A stretch of DNA of 64,000 nucleotides from Coprobacter fastidiosus. Lineage in GTDB: Bacteria; Bacteroidota; Bacteroidia; Bacteroidales; Coprobacteraceae. The notes beneath the pieces were generated by a model. It was not told where the DNA came from. It saw only the letters and a program-made list of their open reading frames with translations, and made no database searches. Position 1 is the first letter of the stretch; each line of letters starts with the position of its first letter. Positions 54,258 to 63,914 of this stretch are shown in pieces. The position numbers and the translations under genes were made by a program. The stretch spans positions 1,860,001 through 1,924,000 of the forward strand of contig NZ_AP028032.1 of NCBI RefSeq assembly GCF_030296935.1, read 5' to 3'.

Positions 54258-54449
54258 TTATTCCTCTACTTGTTGCAATTTCTGAATATAAATGGCGCGC
54301 ATTATTTTTTTACGATTAGCAACCGAAGGTTTTTCAAATGCCTGTCTGTTTCTAAGTTCTTTAATCACACCGGTTTTCTCAAATTTTCTTTTGAATTTCT
54401 TCAATGCCTTTTCAATGTTTTCGCCTTCTTTTACTGGAACTACTATCAT
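54258..54449 (-). CDS. rpsU: 30S ribosomal protein S21
   Basis: A 63-residue basic protein with the family opening VPVKEGENIEKALKKFKRKFEKTG and the helix ELRNRQAFEKPSVANRKK. In Bacteroidia, S21 helps cover the anti-Shine-Dalgarno end of 16S rRNA (established work on Flavobacterium). It is the first gene of the rpsU-xerC-hpf transcript, 73 bases upstream of xerC. No Shine-Dalgarno precedes its own start. Confidence 0.97.
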   Translation of the reverse strand: MIVVPVKEGENIEKALKKFKRKFEKTGVIKELRNRQAFEKPSVANRKKIMRAIYIQKLQQVEE

Positions 54450-54491
54450 ATTTTTTATAATTAAAAGATTTTATCATCTAAAAACGCGGTG

Positions 54492-54522
54492 CAAAATTAA
54501 ACATTGTTTCTTGATAAACAAA
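54492..54522 (-). promoter_or_regulatory. Complete promoter of rpsU-xerC-hpf
   Basis: On the minus strand TTTG (54519-54522) and TAATTTTG (54492-54499) are 19 bases apart, a full match to the Bacteroidetes consensus, 42 bases before the rpsU start. The 307-base gap 54450-54756 otherwise holds only this and the next promoter. Confidence 0.8.
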
Positions 54523-54663
54523 CCTTTCGATATTATTTTCACCGTTTAGAGTCCTTTTTTACATTTTTTGCACCATTAAAAAACTATTTATAAAGACATC
54601 TACGACAATTGATTCTCTAAAAAATATACACATTCTGTTTTTTCATTTCTAAATATTAAATCA

Positions 54664-54671
54664 TACCTTTG
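54664..54671 (+). promoter_or_regulatory. -7 promoter element of the aminopeptidase P gene
   Basis: TACCTTTG fully matches TAnnTTTG. It leaves a leader of about 80 bases before the ATG at 54757; no structure was recognised in that leader. Confidence 0.5.
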
Positions 54672-54756
54672 TATGCAAGTGGTTAATCATTTATATATCT
54701 ATATATCAATTAAAAAAATGACCCATATTAATTTCAAGGAATAAAACTTACCGAAT

Positions 54757-56544
54757 ATGACTAAAAATCCAACTTTAGAACGAGTAAAAGCTCTTCGGCA
54801 AATAATGAACGAACAGCAAATATCGGCTTTTATCATTCCGGGAACCGATCCCCACTTAAGCGAATACAGTGCAGACCATTGGAAAGCTCGCGGATGGATA
54901 TCAGGATTCAACGGATCGGCCGGGACTGCTGTCGTAACAGAAAAGCAGGCCGGGCTATGGACAGATTCCCGTTATTTCCTCCAAGCAGGAATTCAACTTG
55001 AAGGAAGCGATTTCATCCTTTTTAAAGATGGGCTGCCCGAAACTCCATCAATTCAAAAATGGCTGGTCGATACATTACCTTCAGGGTCTGTAATCGGAAT
55101 AGACGGATCGATGTTTTCGTACAGCGAAGCTCAACAATTAAAACACTATTTCGAAGATAAAGGATTTTCTCTAATCTCAGATTTCACTCCATTTGAGAAA
55201 ATCTGGGATGACCGACCTTCAATTCCGAACGATCCTATATTCGTGTATCCTGAGAAATATAGCGGGGAATCTACCGAAAGCAAAATATCCAGAATATTAA
55301 ATAAGATAAAAGCAGAAGGCGCTAATGCCATCCTGTTAGCAGCATTAGATGAAATTGCTTGGTTTTTAAATATTAGAGGAACGGATGTTCCATGCAATCC
55401 TGTAGGAATTTGTTTCTCTTATATCTCGGAAAAAGAACGGATATTATTTGTCAATGCCCAAAAGATCAATAAAGACACGGCTGAATACCTACAAGAAAAC
55501 GACATTAAAATCGCCCAATACGAAAAAATTTATGATTTTTTAAAAAACCTTTCCGGATCGGAAACTATATTTATAGACCCTCGAAAGATCAATTATAGTC
55601 TGGTCAATGCTATCTCAAGCGGACAAAAAATCATTTTCGGCAATTCCCCTATTACTTGGGAAAAAAGCTTGAAAAATAAAACCGAAATAGCGGGATTTAA
55701 AGATGCGATGATACGAGACGGAGTCGCATTAGTTCATTTTTTCCGGTGGTTAGAATCTCATGTGAAAGACGGGAATGTTACAGAAATCACAATCAGCGAG
55801 AAACTAAGAGAATATCGTTCCCAGCAAGCCCTTTACGTTGGAGAAAGTTTTTCCACAATAGCAGGGTTCAATGCCCACGGAGCCATTGTGCATTATAGCG
55901 CTACTCCCGAAACAAATGCAACTCTGAAACCGGAAGGCTTCCTATTAATAGACTCCGGAGCTCAGTATCTCGACGGAACAACCGATATTACCCGCACTAT
56001 TGCTTTGGGGAAACTGAGTGCAAAACAAAAAAGAGATTTCACATTAGTGTTAAAAGGCCATATCGGCATTGCGACATGTCGGTTTCCTCAAGGAACAAGA
56101 GGTACACAAATAGATATTCTGGCAAGACGATTTCTTTGGAACGAAGGGCAGAATTATCTTCACGGGACGGGTCATGGCATCGGACATTTTCTTAATGTGC
56201 ACGAAGGTCCTCAAAACATCCGCTTAGAAGAGAATCCCACACCTTTGACTCCGGGTATGGTTACATCTAATGAACCGGGTGTTTACATTGCCGGAGAATA
56301 CGGTATTCGCACCGAAAACTTAACTTTGGTCGTTGAAGATCGTGAAACAGATTTCGGTAAGTTCTACAAATTCGAGACACTTACGCTTTTCCCGATAGAT
56401 AAGAATGCCATAGACAAAGCTTTATTAACAAAGGAAGAAATAGAATGGCTGGATAACTACCATCAAACTGTATTCGAAAAACTGAGTCCGGCATTGGACA
56501 GTGAAGCAAAAGAATGGTTGAAAAAAGCAACAGATAAACTTTAA
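54757..56544 (+). CDS. Xaa-Pro aminopeptidase (M24B, aminopeptidase P type)
   Basis: A 595-residue cytosolic enzyme of the three-domain aminopeptidase P form. Two creatinase-like N-terminal domains (about 1-310) precede the pita-bread catalytic domain. The metal ligands are in DSGAQYLDGTTDITRT (two Asp), HGTGHGIGHFLNVHEGP (His) and TSNEPGVY with the later GIRTENL (two Glu). It removes N-terminal residues before proline using two manganese ions. The gamma-carbonic-anhydrase-like gene follows after 10 bases. Confidence 0.95.
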   Translation: MTKNPTLERVKALRQIMNEQQISAFIIPGTDPHLSEYSADHWKARGWISGFNGSAGTAVVTEKQAGLWTDSRYFLQAGIQLEGSDFILFKDGLPETPSIQKWLVDTLPSGSVIGIDGSMFSYSEAQQLKHYFEDKGFSLISDFTPFEKIWDDRPSIPNDPIFVYPEKYSGESTESKISRILNKIKAEGANAILLAALDEIAWFLNIRGTDVPCNPVGICFSYISEKERILFVNAQKINKDTAEYLQENDIKIAQYEKIYDFLKNLSGSETIFIDPRKINYSLVNAISSGQKIIFGNSPITWEKSLKNKTEIAGFKDAMIRDGVALVHFFRWLESHVKDGNVTEITISEKLREYRSQQALYVGESFSTIAGFNAHGAIVHYSATPETNATLKPEGFLLIDSGAQYLDGTTDITRTIALGKLSAKQKRDFTLVLKGHIGIATCRFPQGTRGTQIDILARRFLWNEGQNYLHGTGHGIGHFLNVHEGPQNIRLEENPTPLTPGMVTSNEPGVYIAGEYGIRTENLTLVVEDRETDFGKFYKFETLTLFPIDKNAIDKALLTKEEIEWLDNYHQTVFEKLSPALDSEAKEWLKKATDKL

Positions 56545-56554
56545 AAATCAGACT

Positions 56555-57088
56555 ATGGCTCTTATAAAAAGCGTTCGGGGGTACACCCCCAAAATCGGAA
56601 ACAATTGTTTCTTAGCAGATAATGCGACCCTTATAGGCGATGTTGTTTTAGGCAACGATTGCAGTATATGGTTCAACGCGGTTTTACGGGGAGACGTAAA
56701 TTCCATTCATATCGGTAACCGGGTAAATATTCAAGACGGATCGGTACTTCACACTCTTTACCAAAAATCGACAATAGAAATCGGGAATGACGTCTCAATC
56801 GGACACAACGTCACCATACACGGAGCTACGATAAAAGACGGTGCTCTTATAGGTATGGGATCGGTGATACTCGATCATGCCATAGTGGGCGAAGGAGCTA
56901 TTGTCGCCGCAGGGTCTGTTGTCTTAAGCAAAACAGAAATAAAACCGGGTGAATTATGGGGAGGTGCACCCGCTAAATTTATAAAAATGGTAGATCCTGA
57001 ACAATCAAAAGAAATCAATCAAAAAATTGCAAAAAATTACTTGATGTATTCTGATTGGTATAAAACCGACGGGCAATCAAACAAGTAA
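56555..57088 (+). CDS. Gamma carbonic anhydrase family protein (YrdA/PaaY-like)
   Basis: A 177-residue left-handed beta-helix protein. Repeats such as LIGDVVLGNDCSIWFNAV and SIHIGNRVNIQDGSVLH contain the three zinc-site His positions (SVLH, VSIGH, TIHG), and the RGDVNSI segment carries the conserved Arg and Asp. Relatives are carbonic anhydrases, but many lack activity or act on CoA thioesters, so the reaction is uncertain. It is co-transcribed with the aminopeptidase. Confidence 0.9.
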   Translation: MALIKSVRGYTPKIGNNCFLADNATLIGDVVLGNDCSIWFNAVLRGDVNSIHIGNRVNIQDGSVLHTLYQKSTIEIGNDVSIGHNVTIHGATIKDGALIGMGSVILDHAIVGEGAIVAAGSVVLSKTEIKPGELWGGAPAKFIKMVDPEQSKEINQKIAKNYLMYSDWYKTDGQSNK

Positions 57089-57099
57089 TCATTATCAAT

Positions 57100-57146
57100 A
57101 GCCTGTTTTTAAGACTCTGTCTGAACTAAAACCTTAAAAACAGGCT
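57100..57146. terminator. Terminator hairpin between the gamma-CA gene and radC
   Basis: AGCCTGTTTTTAAG and CTTAAAAACAGGCT form a perfect 14-pair stem with a 19-base loop. TTTTCGTTTTTT follows shortly after on the plus strand, so it mainly ends the plus-strand transcript; radC converges on it. Confidence 0.75.
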
Positions 57147-57199
57147 ACTTTTCGTTTTTTAGAAGATCTCCTGCTTCTCTTTCTAGAATACAGAATACT

Positions 57200-57901
57200 T
57201 TATAAACGTCCTTCATCAGCAAAACTATAATACCCGCTTTCACAAATAATCAGATGGTCGAGAACCCGAATATCTAAAAAAGACGCTGCAGAAACAATCT
57301 TAGCAGTCAACTCATAATCCGCCTGACTCGGAGTAGCATTGTTAGAAGGGTGATTGTGGCATAACATTATCGAGGATGCTTGCTGCAAAATCGCAGGTTT
57401 AAGAACCAATTTGACATCGACCAAGGTTGCAGCCGTTCCTCCTTGACTGATACGGATAATATCCAAAACCGTATTAGCTGCATTTAACAGCACAATCCAA
57501 AATTCTTCCTGAGGCAAGTCTACCATAGACGCATACATCAAATCATAAACATCCCTGCTACAAGTTATCTTGCGCCTTGTCAAGACATCCTCACTTTTCC
57601 TCCTACGCCCTAACTCTAATGCAGCAATAATGCTGATAGCTTTAGCTTCTCCTATACCCTCAAATTGTCCGGTAAGGTCTTGTACAGAAACTTTTCCCAA
57701 ACGGTTCAGACTATTCCCCATATTATTCAAAATACGTTGCGATAATTCCACCGCAGTTTCCCTCCTATTTCCCGAACCTATCAAAATTGCGATCAGTTCG
57801 GCATTCGATAATGAGCGAATGCCCTTTAAAAGCATTTTTTCCCGAGGTCTATCTTCCAAAGCCCAATCGGTTATCACCATTTTATCTCTCATTTTCATCA
57901 T
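57200..57901 (-). CDS. radC: RadC/YeeS family JAB-domain protein
   Basis: A 233-residue protein. The N-terminal UPF0758 domain has a helix-hairpin-helix ([21 protein letters not shown]). The C-terminal MPN/JAB1 metalloprotease-like domain holds [15 protein letters not shown], with the His-x-His and Asp of the zinc site, and an upstream Glu ([11 protein letters not shown]). The name RadC is historical; the function is unproven and a DNA-repair role is doubted. The start could be Met1 or Met2. Confidence 0.95.
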   Translation of the reverse strand: MMKMRDKMVITDWALEDRPREKMLLKGIRSLSNAELIAILIGSGNRRETAVELSQRILNNMGNSLNRLGKVSVQDLTGQFEGIGEAKAISIIAALELGRRRKSEDVLTRRKITCSRDVYDLMYASMVDLPQEEFWIVLLNAANTVLDIIRISQGGTAATLVDVKLVLKPAILQQASSIMLCHNHPSNNATPSQADYELTAKIVSAASFLDIRVLDHLIICESGYYSFADEGRL

Positions 57902-58029
57902 ATAGCAATAATAAATCAGAAACGAATATAGCCCTTTTTATATTCGTTCAAAAGAATCCGGAAATAAATTTCGGTCATACATATTTTTTTACGACATTTG
58001 CTCTTAAGACTTATTCAATAACACCTTTT

Positions 58030-58962
58030 ATGAAAAAGAGAATATTAGTTACCGGAGGAGCCGGATTCATCGGTTCTCACTTATGTGAACGACTTTTAGA
58101 CGAAGGCAATGAAGTAATATGTCTGGATAACTTTTTTACAGGGAGTAAAGAAAATATCGTTCATTTATTGAAAAATCCCTATTTCGAAGTCATTCGCCAC
58201 GACATCACAACGCCTTATTATCTCGAAACCGACCAAATATACAATCTGGCTTGTCCGGCATCTCCCATACATTACCAATATGACCCTATTCAAACAATAA
58301 AAGCTTCTATATTAGGCTCTATAAATGTATTGGGAATTGCAAAAAAGACCGGAGCACGGGTCTTACAAGCCTCTACAAGCGAAGTTTACGGAGATCCCCA
58401 AATACATCCGCAAGTAGAAAGTTATTGGGGAAATGTCAATCCTATTGGTATTCGTTCTTGTTATGATGAAGGTAAACGCTGTGCCGAAACCTTATTTATG
58501 GATTATCACAGATGTAACAATGTGGATATTCGTATAATCCGTATATTCAACACCTACGGACCGAATATGCACCCGCAAGACGGTCGAGTAGTTTCTAATT
58601 TTATCGTCCAAGCTTTACAAGGAAAAGATTTGACAATTTACGGAAACGGATTGCAAACCCGCAGTTTTCAATACGTAAGCGATTTGGTAGAAGGCATGAT
58701 TCGAATGATGGAAAATGAAAACTTTATCGGACCTGTCAATCTTGGAAATCCGGGAGAATTTACTATGCTCGAATTAGCAGAAAAGGTCATTCGCCTCACC
58801 GGGTCGAAATCAAAACTGGTATTCATGCCTCTTCCGGCAGATGACCCTACTCAAAGAAAACCCGATATCTCTTTGGCCAAAGAAAAGCTGAAGTGGAAAC
58901 CAACAATTGCTTTAGAAGATGGTCTAAAAGAAACTATCGAATATTTCAAACGAATTCTATAA
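58030..58962 (+). CDS. UDP-glucuronate decarboxylase (UDP-xylose synthase type)
   Basis: A 310-residue short-chain dehydrogenase-like enzyme. The NAD site is [13 protein letters not shown] at the N-terminus. The active-site Tyr and Lys are in [12 protein letters not shown], and the family blocks [12 protein letters not shown] and [21 protein letters not shown] are present. It converts UDP-glucuronate to UDP-xylose for surface polysaccharides. The frame is open upstream to 57787, but that part overlaps radC on the other strand and lacks similarity, so the ATG at 58030 is the start. A terminator follows 20 bases after the stop. Confidence 0.93.
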   Translation: MKKRILVTGGAGFIGSHLCERLLDEGNEVICLDNFFTGSKENIVHLLKNPYFEVIRHDITTPYYLETDQIYNLACPASPIHYQYDPIQTIKASILGSINVLGIAKKTGARVLQASTSEVYGDPQIHPQVESYWGNVNPIGIRSCYDEGKRCAETLFMDYHRCNNVDIRIIRIFNTYGPNMHPQDGRVVSNFIVQALQGKDLTIYGNGLQTRSFQYVSDLVEGMIRMMENENFIGPVNLGNPGEFTMLELAEKVIRLTGSKSKLVFMPLPADDPTQRKPDISLAKEKLKWKPTIALEDGLKETIEYFKRIL

Positions 58963-58981
58963 CCCAAAGAATCTACATAGT

Positions 58982-59042
58982 AAAATCCCGAAAACATGAA
59001 ATCCTCTCAAACGGAATGAATTCATTAATTCGGGATTTTTTA
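58982..59042 (+). terminator. Terminator of the UDP-glucuronate decarboxylase gene
   Basis: AAAATCCCGAA pairs with TTCGGGATTTT, ending in a T run. The loop of 36 bases holds a secondary short stem (TGAA/TTCA). Confidence 0.75.
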
Positions 59043-59075
59043 TAATCGGATTCATACCGGCTCAGACCAACGCCC

Positions 59076-61664
59076 CTAAAATGTAAATCTCATGGAGAAA
59101 CGGACTCCGTGTTTATTGATATGAGGATGATCCCGATAGGTCAGACGCCAGACATAATCAAGTCGAAGAAACTTAAAAATATTTTCTATCCCCACTCCGG
59201 CTTCCATATAAGGCATTTTCCCCATTACATAACTGCCTTCAGGGAATACGAACAATCCGTTTTCAGCTGTCGGGATATTTTTCTTACTCAAATCTCCATA
59301 CCATCCTCGAAATGTTCCGACTTCTCTCCATTGCAGTTTTTTTAAGAACGGTATCCGATTGAATATCCAACCATTGGCATAATAGGTAACATCCCACGAT
59401 ACATATTGGTCATTCAAAAATTCCATGGCATTCATCTGGGTAAACGATTCCGGCTGAATCGTATATGAAAGATTCGCATTCGGAATAAGCAATAACGGGA
59501 ACGGAACTTTATCCCAAACTTTTCCTGCCCGTAATATCACATCGGTATAACCGAATGCGGAAAACCAAAATCGTTTCTGAAACCCGAATTCCGTACAATT
59601 ATACGAGTAATCACTACCCATCACTCCTTTATGCGCAACGATATGAGATAAAGTAAAAACCGGCATATCCAACGAAACCGGATAACGATATGATTTACTT
59701 TGATAATATTTTTCATTCGGTGCATATCGCAACCGCACCTCCAACTCTCCCATAGAATAGTCTTTCACCGGAGTATATTCTCCCTCTATCTCACTCATTT
59801 TCAAAAACGGGACAAAATTCGGCGTCGCATACTGAGTACGATAACGCAAAATTGCCTTATAAGAAAACCCCGAGTAAAATTCACGTGTATATTCCAAACG
59901 GGCATCTCGCAAATAGGTCACCCGACTATCTCTCTTACGTTTTACCGAAAGAAACACATTATCTTTATTCGTATATAAATAATGTTGTCCCAACTGATCT
60001 ATATCATAATTATACGAGGCTTTCAGAGAATGTATAGGGAACTCATTCTGATGTTCCTTCTTCCGCAAAAATGAATATTCGACTTCAGCTAAATATTTCA
60101 ATTTCTTATCTTTAGTTCCGTATGCCAAATAAGCTTTACCAAACCAATGCGGATTCAAATTCGCTGTAGTCATCCCGCCGACCCTAAATCGAGCACCCTC
60201 TAACGAGTTTCCACTGATTGTCGTATTCATCGGTCCTAAATCAATAAGATTTTTCTCTTTTCGGGTCGGTATATATCCTGCAACTAAAGCACCGATAACT
60301 TTCTCCGTATAATAAAAAGCCGGATAAGACCTCAACTGCGTCATCATTCGAGCAACGAGATTCTCCTTTCCCTGTAAAGGTTCATGCCGACGTTCTTTCC
60401 AAAAATCCTCTTTCCTCGACTCTGCTCCGTCTGCCAACTTTTCCTTTTCGGGAATACTAAATATCGACATATCTTCAGGAGGATCAAAGCTCTGGTCTTT
60501 AAATGTAACTAGCCTTCGAGCATGTATTCCGCTTTTACTGTTCGATTTTAATTTAAAATCCGTAGTCAAGAAATCCCTTTGAACCAGACGCGTCCCATCA
60601 GGAGCTCGCGTATAACTCTGGTCAATTTCCATATCCTCTACAAAATTCAGATTGATATTTGTCGATAAAAGCAAACGGGCTCTTTTTACAAACCACGTGG
60701 AATCTAAAGTTACCCACATCTGCCCGACAAATCCGAAAGATTCGGAATTTGCAGGAGCAAAAGACAATATCGCGCAGGAATCTCCCTCCAAAACCACTGT
60801 ATCTGCCAAATAATATTTATAGAAAGATGGTCCTATTGACGATAAAGGACTTACAAATTTATTCGTAAACAAGGAAATATTATTTTTAAATAAGTCGACG
60901 TCCTTAAATGTCTCGTTCATCATCGCTTCCATACCTTGGGGAGATATAACCTCATCCATTCCAGAATGTTTTTTCCCCAGAATTATTGTTTTCTCGGTAT
61001 GAGGAGATTTACGGAAATAGATTGTCTCGAGCTTTTCCCGTTCCGAAATATTCAATACCGGTTTCCGGGAAATATCGGACGAGTCTATATAAGCCGACAA
61101 GAAATCATACTTTTTCCCGGCAATTTTATTATTCTTAAAGTCATTTAAAGCAAAGGTAACCTTTTCATATCTCTCATAAGAATAATAATTATGTTGTCTT
61201 GGATCATTCTTCTCATTAGCTGCCATAACATTTTTCACAAAATCTACCGCAGGATTCCCTTTCCGTTTATACCGCTCTTTTTTGGGACGAACAACAACTT
61301 CCTTCAACTGATAGTCGGCTGGTCTCATTTGTATCTGCAAAGTCGTACTACTCCCCGACGTAAGTTTTACGGTTTTCTCAACATAACCGATAGCAGAAAT
61401 AACAATTTCAGTAGATACTGAAGGACGTTTCAACACAAATCGACCGTCATCATCACTCCTTGTACCTGTTCCCGTACTTTTTACATACACAGAAGCATAG
61501 GAAACCGGTTCTCCGGAAATAGAATCGGTCACATATCCCGTCACGGTCTTCTGCGCTTGTACCGATACACCGAACAGCAGAAGAAACAACGTAACCAGAT
61601 ACGTGCGAATATTATCACAAAAAGATGAAAAACAAAAACCTCGAAACCTATTTAACCTTTCCAT
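59076..61664 (-). CDS. DUF5686-type outer-membrane protein with carboxypeptidase-regulatory-like domain
   Basis: An 862-residue protein. The signal peptide core is LVTLFLLLFGVSVQAQ (cleavage near 38). A carboxypeptidase-D regulatory-like beta domain follows (KTVTGYVTDSISGEPVSYASV). The main part reads as a large outer-membrane barrel of the DUF5686 family, with many alternating strands and a terminal aromatic (RFSMRFTF). It lacks a recognisable TonB plug domain, so it is not a SusC-type transporter. Its role is unknown. Confidence 0.88.
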   Translation of the reverse strand: MERLNRFRGFCFSSFCDNIRTYLVTLFLLLFGVSVQAQKTVTGYVTDSISGEPVSYASVYVKSTGTGTRSDDDGRFVLKRPSVSTEIVISAIGYVEKTVKLTSGSSTTLQIQMRPADYQLKEVVVRPKKERYKRKGNPAVDFVKNVMAANEKNDPRQHNYYSYERYEKVTFALNDFKNNKIAGKKYDFLSAYIDSSDISRKPVLNISEREKLETIYFRKSPHTEKTIILGKKHSGMDEVISPQGMEAMMNETFKDVDLFKNNISLFTNKFVSPLSSIGPSFYKYYLADTVVLEGDSCAILSFAPANSESFGFVGQMWVTLDSTWFVKRARLLLSTNINLNFVEDMEIDQSYTRAPDGTRLVQRDFLTTDFKLKSNSKSGIHARRLVTFKDQSFDPPEDMSIFSIPEKEKLADGAESRKEDFWKERRHEPLQGKENLVARMMTQLRSYPAFYYTEKVIGALVAGYIPTRKEKNLIDLGPMNTTISGNSLEGARFRVGGMTTANLNPHWFGKAYLAYGTKDKKLKYLAEVEYSFLRKKEHQNEFPIHSLKASYNYDIDQLGQHYLYTNKDNVFLSVKRKRDSRVTYLRDARLEYTREFYSGFSYKAILRYRTQYATPNFVPFLKMSEIEGEYTPVKDYSMGELEVRLRYAPNEKYYQSKSYRYPVSLDMPVFTLSHIVAHKGVMGSDYSYNCTEFGFQKRFWFSAFGYTDVILRAGKVWDKVPFPLLLIPNANLSYTIQPESFTQMNAMEFLNDQYVSWDVTYYANGWIFNRIPFLKKLQWREVGTFRGWYGDLSKKNIPTAENGLFVFPEGSYVMGKMPYMEAGVGIENIFKFLRLDYVWRLTYRDHPHINKHGVRFSMRFTF

Positions 61665-61700
61665 TTAAAACCATCTTTTTATCTTTTTCACCAACTCGGG

Positions 61701-61708
61701 CAAAGATA
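61701..61708 (-). promoter_or_regulatory. -7 promoter element of the DUF5686-type gene
   Basis: The minus strand reads TATCTTTG, a full match to TAnnTTTG, 36 bases before the start codon. Confidence 0.5.
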
Positions 61709-61862
61709 GAACAACAGATAGATATAAAAAAAGTTCTCTTTATCGCATTTAATAGTCCAAAAGCGACATTTTCAATAGAGATAAAGGGAATATTTGGAAA
61801 GAATAGGCGAAATAAATATCATTTTAAACATTAGCAGATAAAAAAACGAATATGTAATCTTC

Positions 61863-62861
61863 TTATTTCTTCTTATATAATCTCTCAAGGTCTGCATTCA
61901 GGTCTCCTGTCTGACGAAAAACTACTTTTTTAATAAATGCACTTAAAAAACCAATACCATATCCGCCTAACTGTATGATACTTGTCAAAACCGACAAACC
62001 CGCAATCCGTAAACTATGATTACAAACCAATGATTCAAAAAACAGAGCCAAAAAATATACAATCAACGGGAGTAACGCCCATATACAGAAAAATGACAAT
62101 AAGATCAATATCAACGATCCAAGTACAAATGCCGCAGGTAAAAGATGAACGATCTTTAACGACTCCGGATGAAGCAAATATAAGTCAACACGAGCTCTCC
62201 CGAATACCGAAACCTGTCGATAAAACGATCGGAAACTCACACGACGTTTATGATATACAAATGCATCCCGAATCAGAACCGTATGAAAACCAGCTTTTTG
62301 AATTCGTAAACTCAAATCGATATCCTCGCCGAACATATCTTTAAAACCTCCCACTCGCTTATACACCTCTTTAGAGAAGCCCATATTAAATGTCCTCGGG
62401 GTAAACTTTTCCATACCCTTTTTCCCACCTCGAATACCTCCTGTAGTAAAAAATGAAGTCATAGAATAGCTGATCGCCTTTTGCAAATTACTAAAAGAAG
62501 TATGTGCCGCATCAGGCCCGCCGAAACAATCGACATAATCTTCCTCCAAGCGAGCTTTGACAATCTCGAAATAACGCTCGGGAATGATACAATCAGAATC
62601 AAAAAAAATCAAATATTCTCCCGAGGCTCTTTCCATTCCATAATTCCGAGTAAGACTACGCCCCGAATTTTCTTTATAGAAATAACAGATATTCAGATCT
62701 TTGTCAAACTCCTGAGCTACCGTATCACACCGATTGACAGAACCATCCTCAATTAAAAGAACCTCAAAATCTTTTAATGTCTGTTTGCTCAGACTTTCTA
62801 ATAATTCCCGAACTTCATCCGGACGGTTATAAACCGGTATGATAACTGAAAAATACGGCAT
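61863..62861 (-). CDS. Family 2 glycosyltransferase with C-terminal membrane helices
   Basis: A 332-residue inner-membrane glycosyltransferase. The GT-A fold starts SVIIPVYNRPDEVRELLESL. Nucleotide-sugar and metal contacts are in LLIEDGS and IFFDSDC (DxD type), and the catalytic base is probably in FGEDIDLSLRI. Two or three helices follow (about 235-305). It would add a sugar to a lipid-linked or surface glycan; donor and acceptor are unknown. It sits 77 bases downstream of queC and has its own -7 element. Confidence 0.9.
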   Translation of the reverse strand: MPYFSVIIPVYNRPDEVRELLESLSKQTLKDFEVLLIEDGSVNRCDTVAQEFDKDLNICYFYKENSGRSLTRNYGMERASGEYLIFFDSDCIIPERYFEIVKARLEEDYVDCFGGPDAAHTSFSNLQKAISYSMTSFFTTGGIRGGKKGMEKFTPRTFNMGFSKEVYKRVGGFKDMFGEDIDLSLRIQKAGFHTVLIRDAFVYHKRRVSFRSFYRQVSVFGRARVDLYLLHPESLKIVHLLPAAFVLGSLILILLSFFCIWALLPLIVYFLALFFESLVCNHSLRIAGLSVLTSIIQLGGYGIGFLSAFIKKVVFRQTGDLNADLERLYKKK

Positions 62862-62887
62862 AGCATTATCTGTATTATGAGAAAGGA

Positions 62888-62895
62888 CAAAGGTA
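62888..62895 (-). promoter_or_regulatory. -7 promoter element of the glycosyltransferase gene
   Basis: The minus strand reads TACCTTTG, a full match to TAnnTTTG, 26 bases before the start codon. Confidence 0.5.
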
Positions 62896-62938
62896 TGTAT
62901 TTTTTAGTTTTATGTTAAAAAAACTCCTGAAATTATTT

Positions 62939-63601
62939 CTATCCGTTACGATGTTTCAAATACAAATCCAAACCGTGTTTCCGTAATTTACAAGCAGGGC
63001 ATTCTCCGCAGCCATCAGCAGGGATACCGTTATAACAGGTCAATGTCTCATTCCGAACCAGATCGAAAACTCCTAATTCATCAGACAATCTCCATACGGA
63101 CTCTTTATCTCTCCACATCAACGGAGTATGTATTTCAAAATGCGCATCCATCGCTAAATTAAGAGAGACGTTCAAAGATCGGACAAATGTATCCCGACAA
63201 TCAGGATAACCGCTAAAATCAGCTTGTGACACACCCGTCACTAAATGCCGTATTCCTTTTTGAAATGCCTTAATAGCTGCAAATGTCAAAAAAACCATGT
63301 TGCGCCCAGGCACAAACGTATTCGGATAAGAATCTTCAGGCTTTTCTTTGTCCATTACCATACTGGAGTCTGTCAACGAATTATGGGTCAACTGACCTAT
63401 CAAAGAAACATCAAGGACTTCAAACGGAACACCTGCTTCTGCCGCAATTTTACGGGCTACATCTACCTCTTTCACATGTTTCTGACCATAAATAAAACAG
63501 ACAGCCTCGACCGATTCAAAATGCGACAACGCCCAAAACAGACAAGTAGTAGAATCCTGCCCTCCGGAAAAACAAACCAACGCAGTTTCTTTTTGCTTCA
63601 T
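62939..63601 (-). CDS. queC: 7-cyano-7-deazaguanine synthase QueC
   Basis: A 220-residue enzyme of the queuosine pathway that converts 7-carboxy-7-deazaguanine to preQ0 with ATP and ammonia. The PP-loop is [16 protein letters not shown]. The zinc-binding cysteines lie in ETLTCYNG and [15 protein letters not shown] at the C-terminus. The other queuosine genes (queD, queE, queF) are not in the window. Its leader is short (about 20 bases) after the candidate structured RNA at 63625-63717. Confidence 0.96.
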   Translation of the reverse strand: MKQKETALVCFSGGQDSTTCLFWALSHFESVEAVCFIYGQKHVKEVDVARKIAAEAGVPFEVLDVSLIGQLTHNSLTDSSMVMDKEKPEDSYPNTFVPGRNMVFLTFAAIKAFQKGIRHLVTGVSQADFSGYPDCRDTFVRSLNVSLNLAMDAHFEIHTPLMWRDKESVWRLSDELGVFDLVRNETLTCYNGIPADGCGECPACKLRKHGLDLYLKHRNG

Positions 63602-63624
63602 AACTTCTTATTGAATTTTAAAAT

Positions 63625-63717
63625 AAAAACAGATTATATTCTTCCGGGATTATACGGACACGAGAAAGGAGTTCTTGTTTTTAACGTGGTAGCAAGCACA
63701 CGGAAGATTTATATTCA
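63625..63717 (-). ncRNA. Candidate structured RNA upstream of queC
   Basis: Read on the minus strand, TCTTCCG (63701-63707) pairs exactly with CGGAAGA (63640-63646), and inside it CACG pairs with CGTG (63685-63688, 63659-63662), leaving large unpaired bulges on both sides. A -7 element TACTTTTG (63723-63730) lies just upstream of the proposed 5' end, and a T-rich run (TGTTTTTATTTT) closes the 3' side. The layout, a long hairpin with a central bubble and its own promoter, resembles 6S-type RNA or the Bacteroidales-1 motif, but I cannot confirm the family. It could instead be a regulatory leader of queC. A plus-strand reading frame across it is considered spurious. Confidence 0.45.
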
Positions 63718-63849
63718 GGGCACAAAAGTATAAAATTTTCTATACATTTTTATACAAGTCCCTGTTTTTGACACACAATCTAAGAAACTTTTGAGATTCT
63801 TCGAAAAAGTCTTTTCGTCCAAGTTTTTATATTTTCCATTTGTCTCAAC

Positions 63850-63886
63850 AAAAAAACGATCCGGGACTTTTCACTACCGGATCGTT
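63850..63886 (-). terminator. Rho-independent terminator of efp
   Basis: On the minus strand AACGATCCGG pairs exactly with CCGGATCGTT around a 12-base loop, followed by seven T. It lies 28 bases after the efp stop. Confidence 0.9.
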
Positions 63887-63914
63887 GCAATAATATATTA
63901 AATCTTTCTCAGAC

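Noticed and set aside
57787-58029. 81-codon N-terminal extension of the UDP-glucuronate decarboxylase
   Set aside because: It is antisense to radC and has no similarity; the NAD-binding motif begins right after the ATG at 58030, as usual for the family.
63245-63733. 162-codon plus-strand frame opposite queC
   Set aside because: It is antisense to the clear queC frame, and its end covers the candidate structured RNA; no protein features are seen.
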